A stretch of DNA of 64,000 bases from Stenotrophomonas tumulicola (GTDB lineage Bacteria > Pseudomonadota > Gammaproteobacteria > Xanthomonadales > Xanthomonadaceae), in NCBI RefSeq assembly GCF_014117215.1, contig NZ_JACGXS010000007.1:122765-186764 (forward strand), in the 5' to 3' direction. A program made the position numbers and the translations under genes. Positions within the stretch are counted from its first letter, which is position 1. Each line of letters starts with the position of its first letter. Shown here in pieces: positions 26,552 through 34,569 of this stretch. The notes under the pieces were generated by a model. That model was not told where the DNA came from, searched no databases, and worked only from the letters and a program-made list of their open reading frames with translations.

Positions 26552-26909
26552 CAGTTTTCCTCTTGGGCTAGGGGCAGGGTGAATCGACAGGAGCTAGGTT
26601 ACCTACTCTATTGCAATAAGAACAATCCATTGATTGCATCTATTTAATAGGCCGCATCTATCAAAATGGTGCTGAACGGTGTTTGCATTGATGGAGTGAA
26701 TGACGGGAAGCGTTGTCCCGTAAGGGGGACGCGGAGGGCGCGCCTCCAAGTTCATAGCCTTGGTTTATGTAAGCCCGGTTATCCAAGCTGAACGATGGCG
26801 CACCGACTTTTGTTTCCTCGCCTGCGGGGCGTTCCCTGAGGGGATTTTCCGTCCATTAACGACTGGCCTGATGGGCTAAGCTGCGCGCCCCTGCCGCTGG
26901 TGACTGCGC
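26552..26909. other. Divergent intergenic region ahpC / prmC
   Basis: About 358 bases with no supported gene. The part next to ahpC (26600-26670) is AT-rich and holds the OxyR-like motif. The remainder (26680-26890) is GC-rich, contains short palindromic pieces (for example GGCGCGCC at 26738-26745), and must include the prmC promoter, which I cannot place with confidence. Confidence 0.5.
26629..26661 (-). promoter_or_regulatory. Candidate OxyR binding site upstream of ahpC
   Basis: Contains ATAG-N7-CTAT at 26647-26661, the exact half of the OxyR consensus, preceded at three bases by ATTG-N7-CTAT (26629-26643). The consensus spacing between halves is seven, so this site is compressed. It lies about 80-110 bases from the ahpC start codon, a suitable place for activation. 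Confidence 0.45.
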
Positions 26910-27761
26910 ATGAGCGAAACCGACAACCTGGGCCTGCGTGATGCCTTGGCCGAGGCCACCGTGCGGCTGCGGGGCGACGAGGCCCGGCATGAGGCAGAAG
27001 CCCTGCTGCTGCATGTGCTGCAACGCCCGCGCAGCTGGCTTTTCACCCACGCCGCCGACCCGCTGCCCGCTGCCCAGCGGCGCGACTTCGACGCGCTGGT
27101 CGCTCGCCGGCTGGCGGGCGAACCGGTTGCCTACATCACCGGGCATCGCGGGTTCTGGACCCTGGACCTGGAGGTCGGGCCGGCAACATTGATCCCGCGT
27201 CCGGAAACCGAGCTGCTGGTCGAACTGGCGCTGGCGCGGTTGCCGGAAGATGCGCCCCTGCAACTGGCCGACCTGGGTACCGGCAGTGGCGCCATCGCCC
27301 TGGCGCTGGCCAGTGAGCGCCCGCGCGCGCGGGTGCTGGCCACTGATTACAGCGCCGGTGCGCTGGCGGTCGCGGCGCGCAACGCCGCCCGCCATGGACT
27401 GGCCAACGTGCACTTCGCCCAAGGATCCTGGCATGCACCGCTGCAGGGACAGCGCTTCGACCTGGTCGCCAGCAATCCGCCCTATATCGCCAGCGGCGAC
27501 CCGCACCTCCAGCAGGGCGATCTGCGTTTCGAACCGGGCACGGCGCTGTCATCCGGTGCCGACGGCCTGGATGACATCCGCGTCATCGCCGCCGGGGCGC
27601 CAGCGCACCTGCTGCCCGGTGGCTGGCTGCTGCTGGAACATGGCTGGGACCAGGGCGTGGCGATCCGGGCGCTGCTGTCGCAGGCCGGGTTGGAGGAGGT
27701 GGAAACAGTACAGGACCTGGAGCGGCGCGACCGGGTCACGCTGGGCCGACGACCGGCCTAG
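26910..27761 (+). CDS. prmC: Release factor glutamine methyltransferase
   Basis: PrmC (HemK) methylates the glutamine of the GGQ motif in RF1 and RF2. The 283-residue protein has the N-terminal helical domain, [24 protein letters not shown], the SAM motif [16 protein letters not shown] and the catalytic NPPY motif in [11 protein letters not shown]. Its substrate RF1 is encoded by prfA at 51653-52738 in this window, though not adjacent as in E. coli. Confidence 0.96.
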   Translation: MSETDNLGLRDALAEATVRLRGDEARHEAEALLLHVLQRPRSWLFTHAADPLPAAQRRDFDALVARRLAGEPVAYITGHRGFWTLDLEVGPATLIPRPETELLVELALARLPEDAPLQLADLGTGSGAIALALASERPRARVLATDYSAGALAVAARNAARHGLANVHFAQGSWHAPLQGQRFDLVASNPPYIASGDPHLQQGDLRFEPGTALSSGADGLDDIRVIAAGAPAHLLPGGWLLLEHGWDQGVAIRALLSQAGLEEVETVQDLERRDRVTLGRRPA

Positions 27762-27810
27762 AATGGGGGTTCTCCTGCCGCGCGCAGGGCACCACGATGG
27801 AGCTGCAAGC

Positions 27811-28752
27811 ATGCGTACGCTGTACCCCGAGATCGCCCCGTATGACCAGGGCACGCTGAAAGTCGACGACCGCCACACGCTGTACTTCGAGCAGTGCGGC
27901 AACCCGGACGGCAAGCCAGTGGTGCTGCTGCATGGCGGCCCCGGTGGCGGTTGCAACGAGAAGATGCGTCGTTTCCACGATCCGGCCAAATACCGCATCA
28001 TCCTGTTCGACCAGCGCGGCGCCGGTCGTTCCACTCCGCATGCCGACCTGGTGGACAACACCACGTGGGACCTGGTGGCCGACATCGAAAAGCTGCGTGC
28101 GCACCTGTCGGTCGAGCGCTGGCAGGTGTTTGGCGGCAGTTGGGGCTCGACCCTGGCGCTGGCCTACGCGCAGGCGCACCCGGACAAGGTGACCGGGCTG
28201 GTGCTGCGCGGCATCTTCATGCTGCGCCGCTGGGAACTGGAATGGTTCTACCAGCAAGGCGCCAACCGCCTGTTCCCGGATGCATGGGAGCATTACCTCA
28301 AGCCGATCCCGGAGGTGGAACGGCATGACCTGATCTCCGCCTTCCATCGCCGCCTGACCAGCGACGATGAGGCCACCCGCCTGGCCGCTGCCAAGGCCTG
28401 GAGCGTGTGGGAAGGTGCCACCAGCTTCCTGCATGTGGATCCGGATTTCGTGGACAGCCATGAAGACCCGCAGTTCGCGCTGGCGTTCGCACGCATCGAG
28501 AACCACTACTTCGTCAACGGCGGTTTCTTCGAGGTGGAAGACCAACTGCTGCGCGACGCGCATCGCATCGCCGACATTCCCGGCGTGATCGTGCATGGCC
28601 GCTATGACGTGGTGTGCCCGCTGGCCAACGCGTGGGACCTCGCCAAGGCGTGGCCGAAAGCGAAGCTGGAAATCACGCCGGCATCGGGACATTCGGCGTT
28701 CGAAGCGGAGAACGTGGACGCGCTGGTGCGCGCGACCGATTCCCTGGCCTGA
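27811..28752 (+). CDS. pip: Proline iminopeptidase
   Basis: Removes N-terminal proline from peptides. The 313-residue alpha/beta hydrolase has the nucleophile Ser110 in GGSWGS, the HGGPGGG oxyanion loop (41-47), and the late Asp and His in GRYDVVCP and SGHSAFE. Length and nucleophile position match the Xanthomonas enzyme. The ATG at 27811 gives the family start MRTLYPEIAPYDQGTL. It follows prmC by 49 bases on the same strand. Confidence 0.96.
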   Translation: MRTLYPEIAPYDQGTLKVDDRHTLYFEQCGNPDGKPVVLLHGGPGGGCNEKMRRFHDPAKYRIILFDQRGAGRSTPHADLVDNTTWDLVADIEKLRAHLSVERWQVFGGSWGSTLALAYAQAHPDKVTGLVLRGIFMLRRWELEWFYQQGANRLFPDAWEHYLKPIPEVERHDLISAFHRRLTSDDEATRLAAAKAWSVWEGATSFLHVDPDFVDSHEDPQFALAFARIENHYFVNGGFFEVEDQLLRDAHRIADIPGVIVHGRYDVVCPLANAWDLAKAWPKAKLEITPASGHSAFEAENVDALVRATDSLA

Positions 28753-28766
28753 GCGCCCAAGGGACA

Positions 28767-28788
28767 GCGGGGCATGGCCCCGCTCTAC
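28767..28788 (-). repeat. SMAG repeat (single) overlapping a stop codon
   Basis: On the minus strand GTAG at 28788-28785 is followed by AGCGGGGC-CAT-GCCCCGCT. The TAG is the stop codon of the N-formylglutamate amidohydrolase-like gene. The element lies between that gene and the convergent pip. Confidence 0.75.
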
Positions 28789-29582
28789 CAGGGCAGGCCC
28801 TGCAGGCGTTGCAGCACGCGTGCCAGCCGCTGCGCCCACGCCAGTTGGCCTGCTTCATCGGCGATCAGGTCCTGGCGGATTTCCAGCTCGACGTGGACCA
28901 GGCCACGGCCCTCGCCATGCACCGGCACGGCGTAATCGCTGGTGCTGCTCACCGAATACGGTTGGTTGTCTCCCACCACCAGGTCGCCTTCATCGCCCAG
29001 CGCCTGCAGCAATGCATGGGCCAGGCGGGTATCGCGGTGATAGAGCACGCCGACGTGCCAGGGCCGCTGCACGCCATCCATCAACGGGGTGAAACTGTGC
29101 ATCATCACCATCAGCGTGGGGCGGCCCTGGCCGTGCCGTGCGTCGAGCTCGGCGCCGATGCGGGCGTGGTACGGGCCATGGATCGCATCGACGCGTTGTT
29201 GCCGTTGTGCCGCTGACAGCCCTGTATTGCCGGGGATATGCGTGCGGTCGCTTACCTCTGGGATCAGCGTGGGTGATGCAAGCGGCCGGTTGCAGTCGAT
29301 CAACAGGCGCGAATACGTCTGCTCGATGGCCCAGGCATCCAACAGGCCGGACAAAGCCCGGGTAACGCCGGCGATGCCGATGTCCCAGCCGATATGGCGG
29401 TCCAGTTCGGCCTGGGGCAGGCCCAATCCGGCCAGTGCGCGCGGTATGTGCTGGCCGGCGTGGTCGGCCAGCAGCAGGAACGGCGACGCGCCCCGGGGGC
29501 GATGGATGCTGTAGATCTCCGGGTCATCTGCGCCCAGCAGGGCCGGCAGCCCGTGGACACCGGAATCAGCCACGGGGGGCAC
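28785..29582 (-). CDS. N-formylglutamate amidohydrolase family protein
   Basis: A 265-residue member of the N-formylglutamate amidohydrolase family (HutG-type deformylase). Recognisable segments are LLLADHAGQHIPRAL, DIGIAGVTRALSGLL, YSRLLIDCNRPL and MMHSFTP. No histidine-degradation genes are nearby, so the true substrate may be another N-acyl amino acid. It starts inside the end of the NUDIX gene (17-base overlap) and is the last gene of a four-gene operon. Its C-terminal TGG-TAG comes from a SMAG repeat. Confidence 0.82.
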   Translation of the reverse strand: MPPVADSGVHGLPALLGADDPEIYSIHRPRGASPFLLLADHAGQHIPRALAGLGLPQAELDRHIGWDIGIAGVTRALSGLLDAWAIEQTYSRLLIDCNRPLASPTLIPEVSDRTHIPGNTGLSAAQRQQRVDAIHGPYHARIGAELDARHGQGRPTLMVMMHSFTPLMDGVQRPWHVGVLYHRDTRLAHALLQALGDEGDLVVGDNQPYSVSSTSDYAVPVHGEGRGLVHVELEIRQDLIADEAGQLAWAQRLARVLQRLQGLPW

Positions 29583-30120
29583 CGTCCAGGTGGTGCTCGA
29601 TCATCCACAGGCCGGCCCACAGCTTGGCATCCAGCTCGTAGCCTTGGCTGATCTTTTCGACCAGCCATGCCGCCGCCTGTGCGCGCGGCACTTCATGCAC
29701 GGTGATGTCCTCGCTTTCGTCGCCCCCGCCCGCCCCGATGCGGCGCAGGCCGGTGGCGCGCACGAAGGCGATCTTCTCGCTGCTGGCCCCGGACGAGGTC
29801 GGCCCGACCATCAGCACTTCGGCATGCTCGGCAGTCCAGCCGGTCTCTTCCTCCAGCTCCCGCACCGCGGACACTTCGATGGATTCACCGGCATCGATGT
29901 CGCCGACCAGCCCGGCCGGCATCTCGATGGTATTGGCCTGCAGGGGGACGCGGAACTGTTCGACGAACAGCACCTTGTCCTCCGGGGTGACGGCGATGAT
30001 GATCGCGGCCAGTCCACCGGCGTGGGTGCGCTCGCTGTACTCCCAGGTGCCGCGCACCACCATGCGCTGGTACTTGCCTTCATAGACGACGCGCGGGACT
30101 TCGTTGTTGCGCTGGCTCAT
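29566..30120 (-). CDS. NUDIX hydrolase, ADP-ribose pyrophosphatase type
   Basis: A 184-residue NUDIX enzyme with the full box G-X5-E-X7-REL-X-EE-X-G at 73-95 (GDIDAGESIEVSAVRELEEETGW). The preceding VEQFRVPLQANTIEMPAGL is the pattern of ADP-ribose pyrophosphatases (NudF/NudE-like). The ATG at 30120 overlaps the exonuclease stop (ATGA). Likely substrates are ADP-ribose or related dinucleotides; the exact one cannot be told from sequence. Confidence 0.88.
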   Translation of the reverse strand: MSQRNNEVPRVVYEGKYQRMVVRGTWEYSERTHAGGLAAIIIAVTPEDKVLFVEQFRVPLQANTIEMPAGLVGDIDAGESIEVSAVRELEEETGWTAEHAEVLMVGPTSSGASSEKIAFVRATGLRRIGAGGGDESEDITVHEVPRAQAAAWLVEKISQGYELDAKLWAGLWMIEHHLDGAPRG

Positions 30121-31115
30121 GCGAACTCGCTTGATGCAGGATTGGAGGGGAGGGCGGCGGCATCGGCAAGTCCGGCCGCCACGAACAGCCGGCGACGTGT
30201 CAGTGGACCGAACCGCAGTGCATCGCACAGGCCCGCAAGCATCCCACCATCGGCGGCGGCGCGCGGCAGGCCGTGCGTGGTGCCTTCCAGCGGAGCATCC
30301 AGCGCGATGGTGGTCAGTGCGCGCCACAGCAGCGCATGGTCGTGTTGTTCGCGCAGGCGTACCGCCATCTGCGCGGCGCCGCGCAGGCGCAGGAACGGCA
30401 CCTCGTCCAGTCGTTCGTACAGGGCGTCCAGGCTGCCGAAATGCGCCAGCAGCACCGCGGCGGACTTGCTGCCCACGCCGGTCACGCCCGGAATGTTGTC
30501 CACGGCGTCGCCGCACAGCGCCAGGAAGTCGGCCACCTGGTGCGCATGGACGCCCAGGCGTCCTTTCACCCCGTGCATGTCCCAACGCACGTTGCGGGCG
30601 AAATCCCATTGTTCGTCGTGTTCCAGCAGCAACTGCGACAGGTCCTTGTCGGCCGAGACGATGATGCCGCGGAAGTTTCCGCGATGTGCATGCAGCGCGC
30701 TGCCGATCAGGTCGTCGGCTTCGTAATCATGATGGGCCATCACCGCCAGGCCCAGTGCGGCACACAGCGCCTTGCAGTGCACGAACTGGCGTCGCAGCTC
30801 TTCCGGCGCCGGATCGCGGTTGGCCTTGTAGGCAGGGTAAAGACGGTTCCGGTAGCAGCTGTCCAGTGCTTCGTCGAAAGCGATGGCGATGTGCCGTGGG
30901 CGCTGGCGTTCCAGCAGTTCCAGCAGGAACCGGACAAAGCCATGCACCGCATTGGTCGGCCAGCCCTGTGCATCCTGGAACTGGTCCGGCAGCGAATGCC
31001 ACGCACGGAAGATGTAGATGCTGGCATCGACCAGGTACAGCGGTGCCGGGCCGGACGGCGGGGTGGCGCTGGCCAGGTGGGCGGGCGGCATCGGAACCGG
31101 AATGTCCGTGCTCAC
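30117..31115 (-). CDS. 5'-3' exonuclease / flap endonuclease-like protein
   Basis: A 332-residue protein similar to the N-terminal nuclease domain of DNA polymerase I and to ExoIX (Xni). It has the metal-binding start PLYLVDASIYIFRAWHS, the FDEALDSCYR and ADDLIGSALHA acidic motifs, VSADKDLSQLL, and the helix-hairpin-helix GDAVDNIPGVTGVGSKSAAVLL. No polymerase domain follows, so it is a stand-alone nuclease for flaps or Okazaki fragments. It overlaps both neighbours by four bases. Confidence 0.9.
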   Translation of the reverse strand: MSTDIPVPMPPAHLASATPPSGPAPLYLVDASIYIFRAWHSLPDQFQDAQGWPTNAVHGFVRFLLELLERQRPRHIAIAFDEALDSCYRNRLYPAYKANRDPAPEELRRQFVHCKALCAALGLAVMAHHDYEADDLIGSALHAHRGNFRGIIVSADKDLSQLLLEHDEQWDFARNVRWDMHGVKGRLGVHAHQVADFLALCGDAVDNIPGVTGVGSKSAAVLLAHFGSLDALYERLDEVPFLRLRGAAQMAVRLREQHDHALLWRALTTIALDAPLEGTTHGLPRAAADGGMLAGLCDALRFGPLTRRRLFVAAGLADAAALPSNPASSEFA

Positions 31116-31693
31116 GGCATGCCCGTCCAGTCCTGCAGCAGCGTCGCCGGATCCGGCCGCTCACGTTCGGGCACCCCGGTCTTCGGCGTACCGATGTGGA
31201 TGAAACCGGCGATGCGCTCGTCCGTGCCCAGGCCCAGGTGGGCACGGACGGCGGGATCGAACGCCATCCAGGCCGTCAGCCATTGGGCGCCGAAGCCCAG
31301 TGCCTGTGCTGCCTGCAGCAGGGCAAAGCAGACGCAGCCGGCGGTCATCAACTGCTCCTGCTCGGGCACCTTCGGGTCTGGCCTGGGGCTGGCGACCACG
31401 GTGATCACCAGCGGCGCATGCGAAAAGCGATGGCGGTCCTTGTCCAACTGCGCGGCGGAGATATCCGGATCACGCAGCAGGGCACGCTCGGCGAGGAAGG
31501 TGCCCAGGGCATGGCGGGCCTCTCCACTGATTTTCAGGAAGCGGAAGGGCACCCGCTTGCCGTGGTCGGGAACCCGCACGGCCGATTCCAGCATCCGCAG
31601 CAGGGTTGCAGGGTCCGGGCCGGGTTCACCCAGTTGGCGCGAGGGCACCGAGCGACGGGCATCAAGGGCGAGCAGGGCGGCGGATTCGGACAT
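31112..31693 (-). CDS. Nitroreductase family protein (YdjA-like)
   Basis: A 193-residue FMN-dependent nitroreductase-like protein. The family start ALLALDARRSVPSRQL, the VRVPDHGKRVPFRFL segment and the C-terminal LGLGTDERIAGFIHIGTP are typical of the compact YdjA subgroup. The physiological substrate is unknown. The ATG at 31693 gives the family length. It is the first gene of the operon nitroreductase-exonuclease-NUDIX-amidohydrolase. Confidence 0.88.
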   Translation of the reverse strand: MSESAALLALDARRSVPSRQLGEPGPDPATLLRMLESAVRVPDHGKRVPFRFLKISGEARHALGTFLAERALLRDPDISAAQLDKDRHRFSHAPLVITVVASPRPDPKVPEQEQLMTAGCVCFALLQAAQALGFGAQWLTAWMAFDPAVRAHLGLGTDERIAGFIHIGTPKTGVPERERPDPATLLQDWTGMP

Positions 31694-32113
31694 GCGGAGG
31701 CCATGCGTTGGAGCGGAGCGCCAGTATAGCGGCGGGCGTCTGGCGGGCCGCTGAGCCATTGCTCCTGCGCCAGCCTGAACAGTTCGTCACCTGGCAGTGG
31801 CTATAGTCGGAAGTCAGGTCCGTGCACGGACCTGCCCCGTTTCATCTGGTTTCCTTCTTGCCCACCCAGACTGTGATGTCCATCCAGCCCCGGCGGTACG
31901 CTTCCCGCACTGTAATGCTCGCGCTGCAGCCCCTGCACCGCTTACGATACGAATCTTGCCGGCCGTCCGGTTGTGAGGTTTGGAAGTGAGGACTGATTCA
32001 CTGTCCGCAACAGGCAGGACGGCCTACTATCGAACAGTTGGCGCTGGGGAGGCGTCAGCTGTCGTGTCATCGTTGTCGTATCGAATTTTGGCGAAGGTGG
32101 GGAGCCTTCTCGC
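31694..32113. other. Divergent intergenic region with 20-bp palindrome
   Basis: About 420 bases between the nitroreductase and DUF1631 genes with no supported gene. A perfect palindrome stands at 31815-31834, eight bases after a TATAGT (31802-31807) that could be a -10 element. A second possible -10 (TACTAT, 32025-32030) is nearer to the DUF1631 start. No -35 element is convincing. Confidence 0.45.
31815..31834. promoter_or_regulatory. Perfect 20-bp palindrome, possible operator
   Basis: CAGGTCCGTG followed directly by its reverse complement, without a loop. A zero-loop palindrome just after a possible -10 element is more like a dimeric repressor site than an RNA hairpin. The regulator is unknown. 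Confidence 0.4.
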
Positions 32114-34447
32114 ATGGTGACGCCCAGTCCGATGGGAATGCCGGGACGCGACGTGTCCCAGCTCATGCAGGTCCGGGAAGCCGCATTGCCGGCGTTCTCG
32201 CTTGCATTCACGACCGTGCTTGCGCGGTTCGACGACGTGCTGTTCGACCGTGCCGCCACGGCCGGAGCCTCGCAGCTGCTGTTCCTGGATGGCATGCGCG
32301 AACTGCGCCGCCGCCGCCAGGACATCGGCGATGGTTTCGCCGCGCACCTGCAGCGCGCGTGGGAGGCCTACGCCGCCGGCATCCCGTTGTCGGCGGAAGC
32401 CACGCTGTCAGGGCAGGGCGATGACGTGCTGAGCCTGGTCGGCGAACATGAGCTGGAATCCCGCCTGGCCGTGCGCCAGCTGGCCACCGTGCTGCTGCGC
32501 GACTTCAAACCGGTGCTGGGCCGGCTGGACCGTCGCCTGGGCTGGATCGGTGGCGGGCTGGAACTGGACGCGGATACCAACCCGATCAGTCCTGAGCACC
32601 TGGGCGTGGCCATCCACGAGGCCTTCGCCGATTGCGAACTGGCCCCGGAAGTGCGCCTGGTACTGATCAAGCTGTGCGAGCGCGACCTGCACGGGCCGGT
32701 CGGCAAGATCTACGAGAAGGTGGACGACCATCTGGCCAAGGCCGGGGTGATGCCGAACATCGCCGCGCCCCGCCGGCCGGCGCCGCAGCGCGCGCCGAGT
32801 ACCCCCCCGGCCGGCATGATGGACGACCTGGTGGAGCAGCGGCGCCCGGCCGCATCCGGATTCGAGGAAAGCGAGGATGCCGAGGCTGCCCCGGCATGGG
32901 CGCGCCGGTTCTCCGACCGTTGGGCCGAACGTCGCGACACCCTGCAGGGCATGCCGGGCGACGCCGGCGGCGGCCCAGATGGCGTGGGTGGTCCGGGCGG
33001 CGAACAGGGCATGCTGCTCGATGCGCTGCACGAACTGCTGCGGCAGACCCGGCATGTGCGCGAAGACGCCACGTCGGCCGCGCAGGTGGCGGTGGGCCAG
33101 CAACGGCCACTGAGCCAGCGCGAAATGATGTCGGTGCTGTCGTTGCTGCAGGCCACGCCGAGCGCAACCCTGCGCGCGGCGATCGGTGAAGACGGCGAAT
33201 CGCTGGCGCAGCGCCTGAAGAGTGAAGTGCTGTCCAACGCCACCCAACTGGGCGTCGACCCCAGCCAGGCGCGCCTGGACCCACAGGATGAGGATGCCAT
33301 CGACCTGGTCGGCATGCTGTTCGATGTCATGCTGGACGAGCGCGAACTGGAAGGTCGTTCGCGCGAACTGATAGGCCGGCTGGTGGTGCCGTTCGTCAAG
33401 GTCGCCATGCTGGACCGGCGCATGTTCGTGCAGAAGACCCACCCGGCCCGCAAGCTGCTCAACTCGCTGGCCGAGGCCTGCGAGGGCAACACCGGCGAAA
33501 GCCAGGCCGAACGCGTACTGATGGGCAAGGTCGAAGAGATCATCGACCGCCTCGTGGCCGAGTTCAACGAGAACCTGGCGATCTTCCTTACCCTGGAAGA
33601 AGAATTCCGCGATTTCCTCGCCCAGCACCGCCGGCGCATCGAGATCGCCGAGCGCCGCGCGGCGGAAACCCAGCGCGGCCAGGAAAAGCTGGAGGTGGCA
33701 CGTGCGCGTGCCAGTGCCGAACTGGACCGCCGTATCGCCGATGCCACCCTGCCGCAGGCCATTGGCGAATTCCTGCGGCAGCCGTGGCAGCACCATCTCA
33801 CTCTGGCGCTGCTGCGCGAAGGTGAGGACGGGGCATCGGTGGTGGAAGCATTGGCGTTGGCCGATGGCGTGCTGGACGAAGTGGCTGAAGCGCGGCGCAA
33901 GATCGTTGGCAAGCCGTGGCTGCAGGCCTGGCAGCCGGGCCTGGCCCGAGTGTTCGCCAGTGTCGGCGTGCATGGCGATGGCGCCACGCAGGCGGTAGAT
34001 GCATTGCACGACACCCTGCAGGGCATCGCTGAATCGCGTCCGGAACTGGAGCGCGCGCTGCCCGAACTGCCGCAGGTGGTGCTGCCGGCTGCACCGGTGC
34101 CGGACTCGCCCGCGCTGGATGTGCCAGCCACTTCCGTGGATGAAGAAAACTTCGACAATGCCGACGCCGATCGTTTCCGCCGCATGGAAGTGGGGATCTG
34201 GCTGGATTTCGTTGACAAGGATGGCAAGGTGCAGGCCGGCAAGTTGTCGTGGATCAGTCCGATTTCCCAGCGCCTGCTGTTCGTCAACCGCCGCGGCGTG
34301 CGTTTCTGCGTGGCCTCGCCGGAGGAACTGGCGGTGATGGTGCGGCTGGGCCGGCTGCGCCCGCACGTGGACGACGGCGCCTTCGACAGCGCCATGCAGG
34401 GCGTGATCGACCGCCTCGACCCGCAGGCCAACACCACCGTCCATTGA
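32114..34447 (+). CDS. DUF1631 family protein
   Basis: A 777-residue soluble, acidic, mostly helical protein of the DUF1631 family. A central low-complexity linker (about 215-300, Pro-, Arg- and Gly-rich) separates an N-terminal helical part from a longer C-terminal part with a coiled-coil-like stretch (IEIAERRAAETQRGQEKLEVARARASAELDRRI, given only as its position, about 513-545). It ends in a beta-rich module VGIWLDFVDKDGKVQAGKLSW...RLLFVNRRG that resembles PilZ-like barrels in layout. The family function is not established. The gene stands alone, followed by a terminator-like inverted repeat. Confidence 0.8.
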   Translation: MVTPSPMGMPGRDVSQLMQVREAALPAFSLAFTTVLARFDDVLFDRAATAGASQLLFLDGMRELRRRRQDIGDGFAAHLQRAWEAYAAGIPLSAEATLSGQGDDVLSLVGEHELESRLAVRQLATVLLRDFKPVLGRLDRRLGWIGGGLELDADTNPISPEHLGVAIHEAFADCELAPEVRLVLIKLCERDLHGPVGKIYEKVDDHLAKAGVMPNIAAPRRPAPQRAPSTPPAGMMDDLVEQRRPAASGFEESEDAEAAPAWARRFSDRWAERRDTLQGMPGDAGGGPDGVGGPGGEQGMLLDALHELLRQTRHVREDATSAAQVAVGQQRPLSQREMMSVLSLLQATPSATLRAAIGEDGESLAQRLKSEVLSNATQLGVDPSQARLDPQDEDAIDLVGMLFDVMLDERELEGRSRELIGRLVVPFVKVAMLDRRMFVQKTHPARKLLNSLAEACEGNTGESQAERVLMGKVEEIIDRLVAEFNENLAIFLTLEEEFRDFLAQHRRRIEIAERRAAETQRGQEKLEVARARASAELDRRIADATLPQAIGEFLRQPWQHHLTLALLREGEDGASVVEALALADGVLDEVAEARRKIVGKPWLQAWQPGLARVFASVGVHGDGATQAVDALHDTLQGIAESRPELERALPELPQVVLPAAPVPDSPALDVPATSVDEENFDNADADRFRRMEVGIWLDFVDKDGKVQAGKLSWISPISQRLLFVNRRGVRFCVASPEELAVMVRLGRLRPHVDDGAFDSAMQGVIDRLDPQANTTVH

Positions 34448-34448
34448 G

Positions 34449-34521
34449 AAAAAGGGGACGGAGGGGATTAAGTCATTGTTGGCCATGCCGATTGCGACTT
34501 AATCCCCTCCGTCCCCTTTTT
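34449..34521 (+). repeat. 26-bp perfect inverted repeat, terminator-like
   Basis: Arms at 34449-34474 and 34496-34521 are exact complements over 26 bases, beginning with five A and ending with five T. The 21-base loop contains GGC-CAT-GCC, a miniature of the SMAG core. It starts two bases after the DUF1631 stop, so the hairpin and T-run would end that transcript. Similar A-flanked palindromes occur as dispersed intergenic repeats in this family of bacteria (from general knowledge, not checked). Confidence 0.8.
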
Positions 34522-34569
34522 GACGCACCCGCGCTACCATCGGCCCATCACACGTCAGCGGGGAAGCGC

